From positions 62,878,893 through 62,942,892 of the forward strand of contig CP136067.1 of NCBI GenBank assembly GCA_032622095.1: 64,000 nt of DNA, written 5' to 3'. The notes below the pieces were generated by a model. It searched no databases, was not told the DNA's origin, and saw only the letters and a program-made list of their open reading frames with translations. Shown piece by piece: positions 54,208-64,000 of this stretch (position 1 is the first letter of the stretch; every line of letters starts with the position of its first letter). The DNA is from Siphonodentalium dalli. Its lineage: Eukaryota > Mollusca > Scaphopoda > Gadilida > Siphonodentaliidae. Both the position numbers and the translations under genes were made by a program.

Positions 54208-57200
54208 AAAAAAGAGCATCGAAGTATCGAATACTCTAATTTTGATAGGAGTGCTATATATACGACCCACTTAATCCATTCACGTTCAAAACACTTATGT
54301 ACAAGAAAAATAGAATGTTGAACGAATGTTGAGTGTTGAATGTTGTGCCAACTTCACACGAATGTTGAACGAATGTTGAATGTTCTTGCTGTTCAACATT
54401 CGCCAGCGAAAACCACACATGCTAGGCGTGGGCCCTTATATGGAGAATTAAAGTACTATCAGGGTACAATCCCTGCATATATGGGCCCGATCCGATCATG
54501 CGTATATGATGTGCCCCCCTCTCTCTCCACCGGAATTGAATAATTGCTCACAAATGAGCGTCGAAGTATCCAATACCCATTATGATACGAGTGCTATGTA
54601 TACGACCACTAAATCCATTCACGTTAAAACAATTTACGTACAAGAAAAATCGAATGTTAAAATTGCTCAAAAATGAGCATCGAAGTATCGAATACTCTAA
54701 TTTTGATAGGAGTGCTATATATACGACCCACTTAATCCATTCACGTTAAAAAAACTTATGTACAAGAAAATTCGAATGTTGAACGAATGTTGAATGTTGA
54801 ATGTTGTGCCAACTTCACGCGAATGTTGAACGAATGTTGAATGTTCTTTCTATTCAACATTCGCCAGCGAAAACCACACATGATAGGCGTGGGCCCTATG
54901 GAGAATTAAAGTACCATCAGGGTACAATCCCTGCATATATGGGCCCGATCCGATCATGCGCATATGATGTGCCCCCTCTCTCCCCCGGAATTGAAATTGC
55001 TCAAAAATGAGCGTCGAAATATCCAATACTCATTTTGATAGGAGTGCTATATATACGACCAACTAAATCCATTCACATTAAAACAATTTATGTACAAGAA
55101 AAATCGAATGTTAAAATTGCTCAAAAATGAGCATCGAAGTATCGAATACTCTAATTTTGATAGGAGTGCTATATATACGACCCACTTAATCCATTCACGT
55201 TAAAAAAACCTTATGTACAAGAAAATTCGAATGTTGAACGAATGTTGAATGTTGAATGTTGTGCCAACTTCACGCGAATGTTGAACGAATGTTGAATGTT
55301 CTTGCTGTTCAACATTCGCCAGCGAAAACCACACATGATAGGCGTGGGCCCTATGGAGAATTAAAGTACCATCAGGGTACAATGCCTGCATATATGGGCC
55401 CGATCCGATCATGCGCATATGATGTGCCCCCTCTCTCCCCCCGGAATTGAAATTGCTCAAAAATGAGCGTCGAGGTATCCAATATTCATTTTGATAGGAG
55501 TGCTATGTATACGACCACTAAATCCATTCACGTTAAAACAATTTACGTACATGAAAAATCGAATGTTAAAATTGCTCAAAAATGAGCATCGAAGTATCGA
55601 ATACTCTAATTTTGACAGAGGTGCTATATATACAACCCACTCAATCCATTCACGTTCAAAAACAAATGTACAAGAAAATTCGAATGTTGAACGAATGTTG
55701 AATGTTGAATGTTGTGCCAACTTCACGCGAATGTTGAACGAATGTTGAATGTTCTTTCTGTTCAACATTCGCCAGCGAAAACCACACATGCTAGGCGTGG
55801 GCCCTATGGAGAATTAAAGTACCATCAGGGTACAATCCCTGCATATATGGACCCGATCCGATCATGCGTATATGATGTGCCACCTCTCTCCCCCGGAATT
55901 GAAATTGCTCAAAAATGAGCGTCGAAATATCCAATACTCATTTTGATAGGAGTGCTATATATACGACCAACTAAATCCATTCACATTAAAACAATTTATG
56001 TACAAGAAAAATCGAATGTTAAAATTGCTCAAAAATGAGCATCGAAGTATCGAATACTCATTTTGATAGGAGTGCTATATATCCGACCCACTAAATCCAT
56101 TCACGTTAAAACAATTTACGTACAAGAAAAATCGAATGTTAAAATTGCTCAAAAATGAGCATCGAAGTATCGAATACTCTAATTTTGATAGGAGGGCTAT
56201 ATATACGACCCACTTAATCCATTCACGTTAAAAAAACTTATGTACCAGTATGTACAAGAAAATTCGAATGTTGAACGAATGTTGAATGTTGAATGTTGTG
56301 CCAACTTCACGCGAATGTTGAACGAATGTTGAATGTTCTTTCTGTTCAACATTCGCCAGCGAAAACCACACATGCTAGGCGTGGGCCCTATGGAGAATTA
56401 AAGTACCATCAGGGTACAATCCCTGCATATATGGACCCGATCCGATCATGCGTATATGATGTGCCCCCTCTCTCGCCCGGAATTGAAATTGCTCAAAAAT
56501 GAGCGTCGAAATATCCAATACTCATTTTGATAGGAGTGCTATATATACGACCAACTAAATCCATTCACATTAAAACAATTTATGTACAAGAAAAATCGAA
56601 TGTTAAAATTGCTCAAAAATGAGCATCGAAGTATCGAATACTCATTTTGATAGGAGTGCTATATATACGACCCACTAAATCCATTCACGTTAAAACAATT
56701 TACGTACAAGAAAAATCGAATGTTAAAATTGCTCAAAAATGAGCATCGAAGTATCGAATACTCTAATTTTGATAGGAGTGCTATATATACGACCCACTTA
56801 ATCCATTCACGTTAAAAAAACTTATGTACCAGTATGTACAAGAAAATTCGAATGTTGAACGAATGTTGAATGTTGAATGTTGTGCCAACTTCACGCGAAT
56901 GTTGAACGAATGTTGAATGTTCTTTCTGTTCAACATTCGCCAGCGAATACCACACATGCTAGGCGTGGGCCCTATGGAGAATTAAAGTACCATCAGGGTA
57001 CAATCCCTGCATATATGGACCCGATCCGATCATGCGTATATGATGTGCCACCTCTCTCCCCCGGAATTGAAATTGCTCAAAAATGAGCGTCGAAATATCC
57101 AATACTCATTTTGATAGGAGTGCTATATATATACGACCAACTAAATCCATTCACATTAAAACAATTTATGTACAAGAAAAATCGAATGTTAAAATTGCTC

Positions 57201-57530
57201 AAAAATGAGCATCGTAGTATCGAATACTCATTTTGATAGGAGTGCTATATATACGACCCACTAAATCCATTCACGTTAAAACAATTTACGTACAAGAAAA
57301 ATCGAATGTTAAAATTGCTCAAAAATGAGCATCGAAGTATCGAATACTCTAATTTTGATAGGAGTGCTATATATACGACCCACTTAATCCATTCACGTTA
57401 AAAAAACTTATGTACCAGTATGTACAAGAAAATTCGAATGTTGAACGAATGTTGAATGTTGAATGTTGTGCCAACTTCACGCGAATGTTGAACGAATGTT
57501 GAATGTTGAATGTTGTGCTAACTTCACGGA
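54208..57530 (-). repeat. 454-bp repeat array, reverse orientation
   Basis: Complement of the 38.3-42.1 kb array, with periods of 461, 455, 453, 584 and 584 bp (frame starts at 54340, 54801, 55256, 55709, 56293 and 56877). The 584-bp units carry one extra ~130-bp subrepeat. Its right border GTGCTAACTTCACGGACC matches the complement of the left array's border at 38341. Confidence 0.9.
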
Positions 57531-57926
57531 CCCACGAAAAATGACCTTTTTTTCATTATATTGATCTCACGGCTGACTTACGCCCAATTTTTGAACAGCT
57601 GGATGGGCGCATGTTACTTAATTTATTATTTCTAGATGGACTAGTGGTGACACAAGTAGAATCCTCAAGGATAACCTCGTGGCTGATATGGTTAGGCCTA
57701 CGCAGGCGATTAAGTAACGAAAAATGACTTTTTTCATTATTTTGACCCCACTCACGACTTAAGTCCAATTTTTGAACAGCAAAACAGGCGTATGTTAACC
57801 AGTTTGTGATTTATAAATGGACTAGTGGTGGTACAAGAAGAATCGACAAGGATAGCAACATATCCTCGCGAAAATACATAATCGACCTATAATTTTAATT
57901 AGGTACATAAAGTGATTTTTTGATTC
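57531..57926 (-). repeat. Satellite A, reverse orientation, and start of the palindromic module
   Basis: About two units. 57699-57926 is the left copy of a 228-bp direct repeat flanking the LINE. Confidence 0.85.
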
Positions 57927-59750
57927 AGTGGCATATGCTTCTGACAAGGGTTCTCGCGCGTTTGTTTGTTTCCTGGACTCGGCGAAGGCTTTCGATCGCG
58001 TCTGGCACTCAGGCCTAATGTTGAAATTATATCAATTCGGAATTCGAGGTAAACCTCTTAAAATAATCAGCAACATGCATAAGGATTGCTGCAGCAAAAT
58101 TCTGTACAATGGCGGTGTGTCGGATCCATTTCCTATCTCACAAGGAACGCGCCAAGGAGCTGTCGTCAGTTCACCGTTCTTTTACTTGGTGTATGTGAAT
58201 GACTTACTCCTAAAACTAACTGCGGCACAACAGGGGATGGCAATTCACAATATCGTATGCTCTGCCCCAACTACAGCAGACGATATCGCAATTGTGTCGC
58301 TCTCCAAAGCTGGTCTCGATGAAATGTTATCTATCTGTCACGATTACAGTGTGACTTGGAGGTTCAACTTTTCGAGTACGAAAAGCAAGGTTGTTGTTTT
58401 TAATGAAACTGCCCGACAAAATGAACAGAACAGAACATGGCTGCTCGGAGTCCATACTCTCAGTGAAGTAACAGAATGTTCTCATCTCGGAATTACCCAA
58501 GGGAAATTCAACAATTCAGCCAATCGTTCAGAACAGATATCTCATAAAATGAGAAATACATACTTCGCTCTAGCAGGGAAGCCAATGACTAGATATTGTT
58601 CTCTATCCGTAATGGCCAAGTTACTGAAATGTATCGTTCTCCCCAAGGCTCTATATGGGAGCGAGTTGCTCCCCTTAGACAGCAGATCTACTCTTCTAAC
58701 AATTGAAAGGTCATTTCGTGTATGTGTGAAACATAATTATGCAATCGCTTCCAACCAGGACACCAACAACTGTGGCGCTTGGTCTCCTGTGATTGCTTCC
58801 AGTCGAGATAGAAATTCATCTGCGGAAACTATACTTCCTTGAAAAACTCGTGCACATGCCGGTGGGCCACCAGACTCCGTTGAGGATATTTCTTTTCAAG
58901 GCACATCAATACCGGCTATTTGGTCGCTCCATGTCAGGATTTGTTAAAGACATTTTCACCTTATTAGAGGAATATCATCTTTTAACATTCCTCACTGACT
59001 TCATGGACACAGGATTATTTCCATCGAAAAGCGAATGGAAGAGACTGGTTCGCGAGAAAGTCGATACAAACTATTACTCTTCGTGGTATCGTTCGACTGA
59101 GCTCAATGCCGATCTCTCATTATTCCTGTGCTGCCATTCCCATCCCAATCAAACATGGAACATTTGGAATCTGTGCAAGTCTCACCGATCATTCTCGAAG
59201 CCACTGAGACATTTAGCAAGGCTACTGAACAAATCAACTTACGTAAATAATTTGACGTGTAGATTGTGCGACACGGATTATAACCACGAGTTATACCATG
59301 TGTTTTGGTCCTGCAGGTCGCCCATTGTGATACACTTAGTTGATCAGCACTGGGAATGATACTAAATAAACACGTAATCGATGTGTATCTTTTCCTAGCA
59401 TCACTCGCACCAACAGATCTGATGACAGTTTTCCTCGGAGGTCACATGCCGTCGCTCTCCGAACATATCTACGATATATTGGACTTAGTCATCATAGACA
59501 CAAGTATCTTCTTGCTATATATATATGTAATATGATCACAAACACCAATTCGGACAATGTTTTCCAGCGTTTTTCATAAATACTCGAACATGTACTCTTG
59601 TGTGTGTCAGAATGCTATCAAAATGATTCTGATAATGCATGGACTATCTCAGAAACGGTGTTACCAATCTTGTTAAACTGTATATTTAAATATGTATTAT
59701 AACCCATGTAAATATTTACTCTCCCACGAGGAGGCAATAAAAGATATATA
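57927..59750 (+). mobile_element. 5'-truncated LINE flanked by a 228-bp duplication
   Basis: It contains RT and C-terminal coding remnants (57928-59359), a 3' untranslated region and the end GAGGCAATAAAAGATATATA at about 59750. It is flanked by 57699-57926 and 59751-59979, about 228 bp each, differing at four bases and one indel. The module copies elsewhere lack the LINE, so it is an insertion into the giant element. Confidence 0.85.
57928..59359 (+). pseudogene. LINE reverse transcriptase, C-terminal two thirds, one main frameshift
   Basis: The first frame (57928-58842) has RT motif A FLDSAKAFDRVWH (residues 15-27), motif B GTRQGAVVSSP (73-83), TADDIAIVSLS with the catalytic Asp pair (118-119), then RFNFSSTKSKVVVF, HLGI and ALYGSELL. 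Near 58745 a frameshift moves the protein to the second frame (58793-59359), with PTRTPTT just before it, continuing LRKLYFLEKLVHMP, MDTGLFPSKSEWKRLVRE and a final zinc-like CRLCDTDYNHELYHVFWSC. The start codon is not original: the element is truncated upstream. Same family as 28475-29866. Catalytic residues are present but the frame is broken. Confidence 0.85.
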
Positions 59751-61800
59751 TACGCAGGCGATTAAGTAACGAAAAATGACTTTTTTTCATTATTTTGACC
59801 CCACTCACGACTTAAGCCCAATTTTTGAACAGCAAAACAGGCGTATGTTAACCAGTTTATGATTTATAAATGGACTAGTGGTGGTACAAGAAGAATCGAC
59901 AAGGATAGCAACATATCCTCGCGAAAATACATAATCGACCTATAATTATAATTAGGTACATAAAGTGATTTTTTGATTCTGAAATAAGCAGATAAATAAT
60001 GGAGTCACAGTCGTCATTTCGTGTTATGGCGCGAGCCACAGTGAAAACACATGTTGATGTGCGTACACTTGAAAAGTCGTGGGTTGGTTTAAATTTTGCC
60101 ATTGTCCGCACATAATCTGCTTAGAATCGCCACTATATGAGTCGATATTGTGACTAATAGTGTCTCCTTTTCAGCACATAATCGACTCATAATGAGACAA
60201 TTCTAAGCAGATTATCTACCTAAAATATTGTTCCTTATAAGCAAATAATGTGCTGGGGTAATAGTGTGAGCGCTTAGAGCTACACCGGGGATTAAGCGCT
60301 ATATAAATGATATACATTATAGAACAGGCTGGATTAAGCAACGAAAAATGTCTATTTTACCCCACGCACGATTTACGCCCAATTTTTGAACAGCTGGACA
60401 AGTTTATGTGACCTAGTTTGTGATTTTCAGATGTACTAGTAGTGGCACAAGAATAATCCACAAGAATAGCCTCGTGGCTGCTACGGTTAAGCCTACGCAG
60501 GCGATTTAGCAACGAAAAATTACCTTTTTTTTCATTATTTTGACCCCACGCACAACTTACGCCCAATTTTTGTCTCCTTTTCAGCACATAATCGACTCAA
60601 AATGAGACAATTCTAAGCAGATTATCTACCTAAAATATTGTTCCTTATAACCAAATAATGTGCTGGGGTAACAATGTGAGCGCTTAGAGCTACACCGGAT
60701 TAAGCGCTATATAAATCATATACATTATAGAACAGGCTGGATTAAGCAACGAAAAATGTCTATTTTACCCCACGCACGATTTACGCCCAATTTTTGAACA
60801 GCTGGACAAGTTTATGTGACCTAGTTTGTGATTTTCAGATGTACTAGTAGTGGCACAAGAATAATCCACAAGAATAGCCTCGTGGCTGCTACGGTTAAGC
60901 CTACGCAGGCGATTTAGCAACGAAAAATTACCTTTTTTACCCACGCACAACTTACGCCCAATTTTTGAACAGCTGGACGGGCGTATGTGACTAGGTTTGT
61001 GATTTTTAGATGGACTAGTGGTGGCACAAGAAGATTCCACAAAGATAGCCTTGTGGCTGCTATGGTTTATGCCTACTCAGGTGAGTTAGCAACGAAAAAT
61101 TACCTTTTTTTCATTATTTTGACCCCACGCACGATTTATGCCCAATTTTTCAACAGCTGGACAAGCGTATGGGAACCATTTTGTGATTTCTAGATGGACT
61201 AGTGGTGGCACAAGAAGAATCCACAAGGATAGCCCCGTGTGGCTGCTATGGTTATGCCGACGCAGGCGATTTAGCGATTTTGACCCCACGCACGACTTAC
61301 GCCCAGTTTTTAAAGAGCTGGGCGGGAGCATGCTACTTCATTTGTTATTTATAGATGGACTAGTGGTGGCACAAGAAGAATCCGTAAGGATAGCCTCGTG
61401 GTTGCTAAGGTTATGCCTACGCAGGCGATTTAGCAACGAAAAATGACCTTTTTTCATTATTTTGACCCCACGCACGACTTACGCCCAATGTTTGAACAGC
61501 TGGACAGGCGTATGTGAACTAGTTTGTGATTTCATGATGGACTAATGGTGGCCCAAGTTTGCACAAGGATGGCCCCGTGGCTGCTATGGTTATGCTTACA
61601 TGGGGACTTTAGCAACGAAAAATGTCCTAGTTTTACCCCACGCACGACTCACGTCCAATTTTTGATCAGCTAGACAAGTTTATGTGACCTAGTTTGCGAT
61701 TTTTAGATGGACTAGTGGTGGCACAAGAAGAATCCAAAAGGATGGCCCCGTAGCTGCTGTTGTTATGCACACATAGGCGATTTAGTAACGATTATGATTA
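59751..61800 (-). repeat. Satellite A with palindromic module copy 3, right arm of the giant element
   Basis: Inverted satellite units at 59751-59930, 60330-60570 and 60745-61800. The palindromic module lies at 59930-60330 (arms 60111-60152 and 60173-60213). A tandem duplication of 410 bp begins at TGTCTCCTTT, 60161 and 60571, and includes half of the module. Confidence 0.85.
60255..60322 (+). repeat. SINE-like 3' end insert, duplicated at about 60668-60735
   Basis: GAGCGCTTAGAGCTACACCG...TTAAGCGCTATATAAAT is a short block absent from module copies 1 and 2, which read straight from AATGTG(C/T)TGG to ACAGGCTGGATT. The AAGCGCTATATAAAT ending is common at the 3' end of SINE-like repeats of aquatic animals (recalled). 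The second copy arose by the 410-bp tandem duplication. Confidence 0.5.
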
Positions 61801-61855
61801 TATTTTGAGAACTGGGAACTAGGAACTGGGAACAAGTAACGGAATTCATGGAGCT
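61612..61855 (-). repeat. Right terminal inverted repeat of the giant element
   Basis: Complement of 32337-32580, including the terminal block GGAACTGGGAACAAGTAACG and the outermost satellite-A unit. Confidence 0.8.
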
Positions 61856-61864
61856 GTCGAAATT
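61856..61864. other. Right 9-bp target-site duplication GTCGAAATT
   Basis: Exact match to 32328-32336. Confidence 0.8.
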
Positions 61865-63469
61865 CTGGTTTTTATGTTTGATGTCGCAAACTTTATGGTT
61901 CAAAAGACACCGAAATATAAGGTTTTGTTGGCACTTCCACTCAATGGTGATTCTACGGTAAATGAACAATTTGCATTCCCGGGTGTACCCGAAATTGAAA
62001 ATTAATTGCATTTTCTGATGTGATTTAATTATGACTAAGTAGCGTTTAATTATCGAGAAAATAAGACTGGCAAAAATTATATTCCAAATGTTTTCTCAAT
62101 ATTTTAGATGTTGTCGCTTTTGGGCAAAATTTAAACGTCATTGTCCAAACGCCGTTTGTCAGTAGCAGAAGTGTTCCGCATTTGAGAAATATGTCACATA
62201 TGCACAATTGTGCTAATTTATTCCCTATATTTTAGATATTATTTGATAAAATAGCTCGTTTCAAATAATTTCTGGATGAGCATGATGTCATTATAAATTG
62301 TAAATAACTATTGGGACCTATTTATATAGAAATTAGTGAAAAATATTCCTGATATTTCGTAGAAATTAACAATGATGGGCGTATTCGATGCGTGAGCACT
62401 TGCCAAATTTGAGCATATAGGCCTATTGACGGTGTAATCAAAACACTTTTAGTCATTTAAATAACATTTCTGCAAACCGATGATTTTTGCGTTTGGGTAA
62501 TGACTATTTTGTTTGGGTAAAGACGCATCGTTTGTATAATGGCGCTGGTCGGTCTTTTTTGGAAAAAAATGACATTTATTCTGTCAAGATAACACAACCA
62601 TATTGATGTGAATACAAGAATAACATACCCACTGTCATGTTACATTGCGTATCTATAACGGTATATTGAAAATAAGAATCTTCATTACCCAAATGGCATT
62701 ACCCAAACGCCTTTTGTGGATTAGCAATGGCGCGTTATGACAATGACGCGTTTTTGGTAATGATTATATTGACTTTGTCATGCCATTCTAATTTTAATAT
62801 TTTCCGATCTTGGAAATCAACTAATTTGTGAACATATTGACCTTGTATTTGTGCGTTCAAAAACAGGTTGATCATCCACATCCAGCTTATAAAATTCAAA
62901 TTATCTGCATTCAACCCAAACGCGAAAGAGTGTTTGAGTAATGACGCGTTTGGGTGACAATTTTCAAATAAATCCACCCACATAAAACAACTAGTTTATG
63001 CGCGAACTGACCTTGTACGCTTTCCAAAACACTTTCCCCTTCACCATATACATATCTAAAATTTAAATTGTATACGTTTGGTTATGACGCCGAATAAACT
63101 TACGATTTCGATTCCGAGTTTAATAAGTCGGAATTATAGAAAAGTTCACAATGAAATAGCACTAAGGTTATTTTTTTTTTCGACAAAACATAAAATTCGC
63201 CGCACGCTGCAACTCTACAGAAATACAACTGATGTTTCTTGTCAAAGTACAAGTCATCTTTAGCATGCGTTTGGGTAATGATTTTTGAGAACGGAACAGG
63301 CTTTTTGGAAGGTTGTGCGAGCTTTTTACTAACATTATGTTTATTATCTTCCAAATTTCAAATTTAATAGCATTCTGTGCAAAATTCCACACCTGAGTGT
63401 GGATCTATTTATGGAAAAGAAGTTTGCCGGATAATAAAGGAAATTGGCTCATAGTTGGGTCATAATGTT
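61865..63469. repeat. Unique region with a recurrent GCGTTTGGGTAATGAC motif
   Basis: No gene recognised. Forms of GCGTTTGGGTAATGAC occur near 62489, 62511, 62744, 62932, 62946, 63076 and 63266. The complement (CATTACCCAAACGCC or close) occurs near 62136, 62682, 62697 and 62912. An otherwise AT-rich 1.2-kb stretch is therefore studded with it in both orientations. Minus frames of 74-84 codons (62735-63392) overlap the motif and have no features. Confidence 0.6.
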
Positions 63470-63778
63470 GCTGAAGGGGTCACTCTCACCAAAAAAGTGC
63501 TGACGGGTACACAGGTTTTGAAAATATCTTGAAGGGTACACAGGTTTTGAAATGTCATTCTAAATGACGTTTTGTTTTCGTATCTGCCATGATTTCTGTT
63601 AGAGAATAATTGTTTACGTTCCCATGAACATTAAAATGAACTGAAAACAAACTGCTGATGGCGCCATACTTTTAAGTAACGGTGTTAATGCCGATCACAA
63701 ACCCTGTGTACAATTCAGCACATTTTCAAACCCTGTGTACCCTTCAGCACATTTTTTGTTGAGATTGACTCGTTCAGC
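63470..63778 (+). mobile_element. MITE copy 2, complete
   Basis: 309 bp with inverted ends GCTGAAGGGGTCACTCTCAC and its relative ending CGAGTCAATCTCAAC (other strand), about 46 bp at roughly 80% identity. Subterminal GTGCTGA(A/C)GGGTACACAGG is repeated on both sides. The interior matches, inverted, the copy at 20441-20692. No coding capacity and no certain target duplication. Confidence 0.8.
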
Positions 63779-64000
63779 CATACTGTTTTGCCGAGTGTAG
63801 TCATTGCAAAGATAAGTGTTGGCACTCGTTACTAAACCAGACTTGTTTCTAATTAATGCTTGTAACATCAGCTACAAGGAAATACTGTACATATCCTGGC
63901 CATGTGACCAGAGACGTGGCGAAAGGGGGGGTTTGTGTGTATCACCCCCCCCCAACTTTGGTCAAAATTTTCAACAGTTGGAAATTTCATACCTGCCAAA
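63779..64000. other. Window end; C-run with AACAGTTGGAAATTTC repeat
   Basis: No gene. A C-run at about 63944-63953 is followed by AACTTTGGTCAAAATTTTC and AACAGTTGGAAATTTCATAC, the same order as at 31942-32000. Confidence 0.5.

Larger units (their letters stand above)
32337..61855. mobile_element. Giant (29.5-kb) foldback-type element with inverted termini and 9-bp target duplication
   Basis: Left end AGCTCCATGAATTTCGTTAC (32337). Right end is the complement, GTAACGGAATTCATGGAGCT (ends 61855). Inverted identity continues about 245 bp inward at close to 90% and passes into a ~172-bp satellite. GTCGAAATT lies directly outside both ends. A 9-bp duplication and inverted repeats built of tandem repeats are known for Drosophila Foldback and for Mutator-like elements, so that class is inferred. 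No transposase is visible. It contains satellites, palindromic modules, Helitron-like units, a LINE and a gene fragment, many of them later insertions. Alternatively, inverted duplication of a smaller element made part of the length. The boundaries rest on the termini plus target duplication, which are hard to explain by chance. Confidence 0.75.

Noticed and set aside
20-63900. Operon, ribosome-binding site or bacterial promoter signals
   Set aside because: All content is eukaryotic mobile-element sequence; such signals would be meaningless here.

Overview
This is a repeat-dominated eukaryotic segment. It is AT-rich, with no operons, no recognisable host exons, no rRNA and no convincing tRNA. 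The mix of non-LTR retrotransposon (LINE) remnants, Helitron-like units, TTAA-flanked MITEs, foldback elements and satellite-like tandem repeats fits the genome of an aquatic invertebrate. I cannot name the phylum from sequence alone. Almost every long reading frame is a piece of a mobile element.

Layout, left part (1-32.3 kb). A LINE reverse-transcriptase frame runs off the left edge (1-798, minus). Then come small direct repeats and two strong hairpin elements (6298-6456 and 6877-7235), and an internally deleted LINE that joins ORF1 to the last part of ORF2 (7255-9246, minus). Next is a nested pair of cut-and-paste elements. The outer one (9723-15973) has 0.6-0.7 kb inverted repeats, termini CACACTG...CAGTGTG and a 5-bp target duplication, AGAAT. 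An uninterrupted copy of its host repeat lies at 2385-2770 and acts as an empty site. Inside it sits a second element (10869-14139) with termini CACACGG...CCGTGTG and a 5-bp duplication, ACAAT. This inner element carries a short zinc-binding-like reading frame that resembles the N-terminal region of RAG1. From 16.6 to 31.6 kb there are LINE fragments of several families, several of them interrupted by later insertions (19765-21730 by a MITE, 22320-23950 by a LINE tail), plus two TTAA-flanked MITEs.

Layout, right part (32.3-61.9 kb). The region 32337-61855 is bounded by inverted termini of about 245 bp and an exact 9-bp direct repeat, GTCGAAATT. I interpret it as one giant foldback element of 29.5 kb, of the Mutator/Foldback type. 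Its arms are made of a ~172-bp satellite (two diverged subfamilies, A and B), a palindromic module, and oppositely oriented arrays of a 454-bp repeat (38.3-42.1 kb and 54.2-57.5 kb). It holds a head-to-tail series of Helitron-like units joined exactly as CTAG|TC (43.0-49.2 kb), a LINE flanked by a 228-bp duplication (57.9-59.75 kb), and a broken non-transposon gene fragment (52.7-53.5 kb). That fragment lies inside a smaller, 2.2-kb copy of the same element.

The final 2 kb holds a cluster of a recurrent motif and a second copy of the MITE seen at 20.4 kb. Nothing here forms a host pathway. The main content is a layered record of transposition in which target duplications, empty sites and interrupted reading frames give the order of events.
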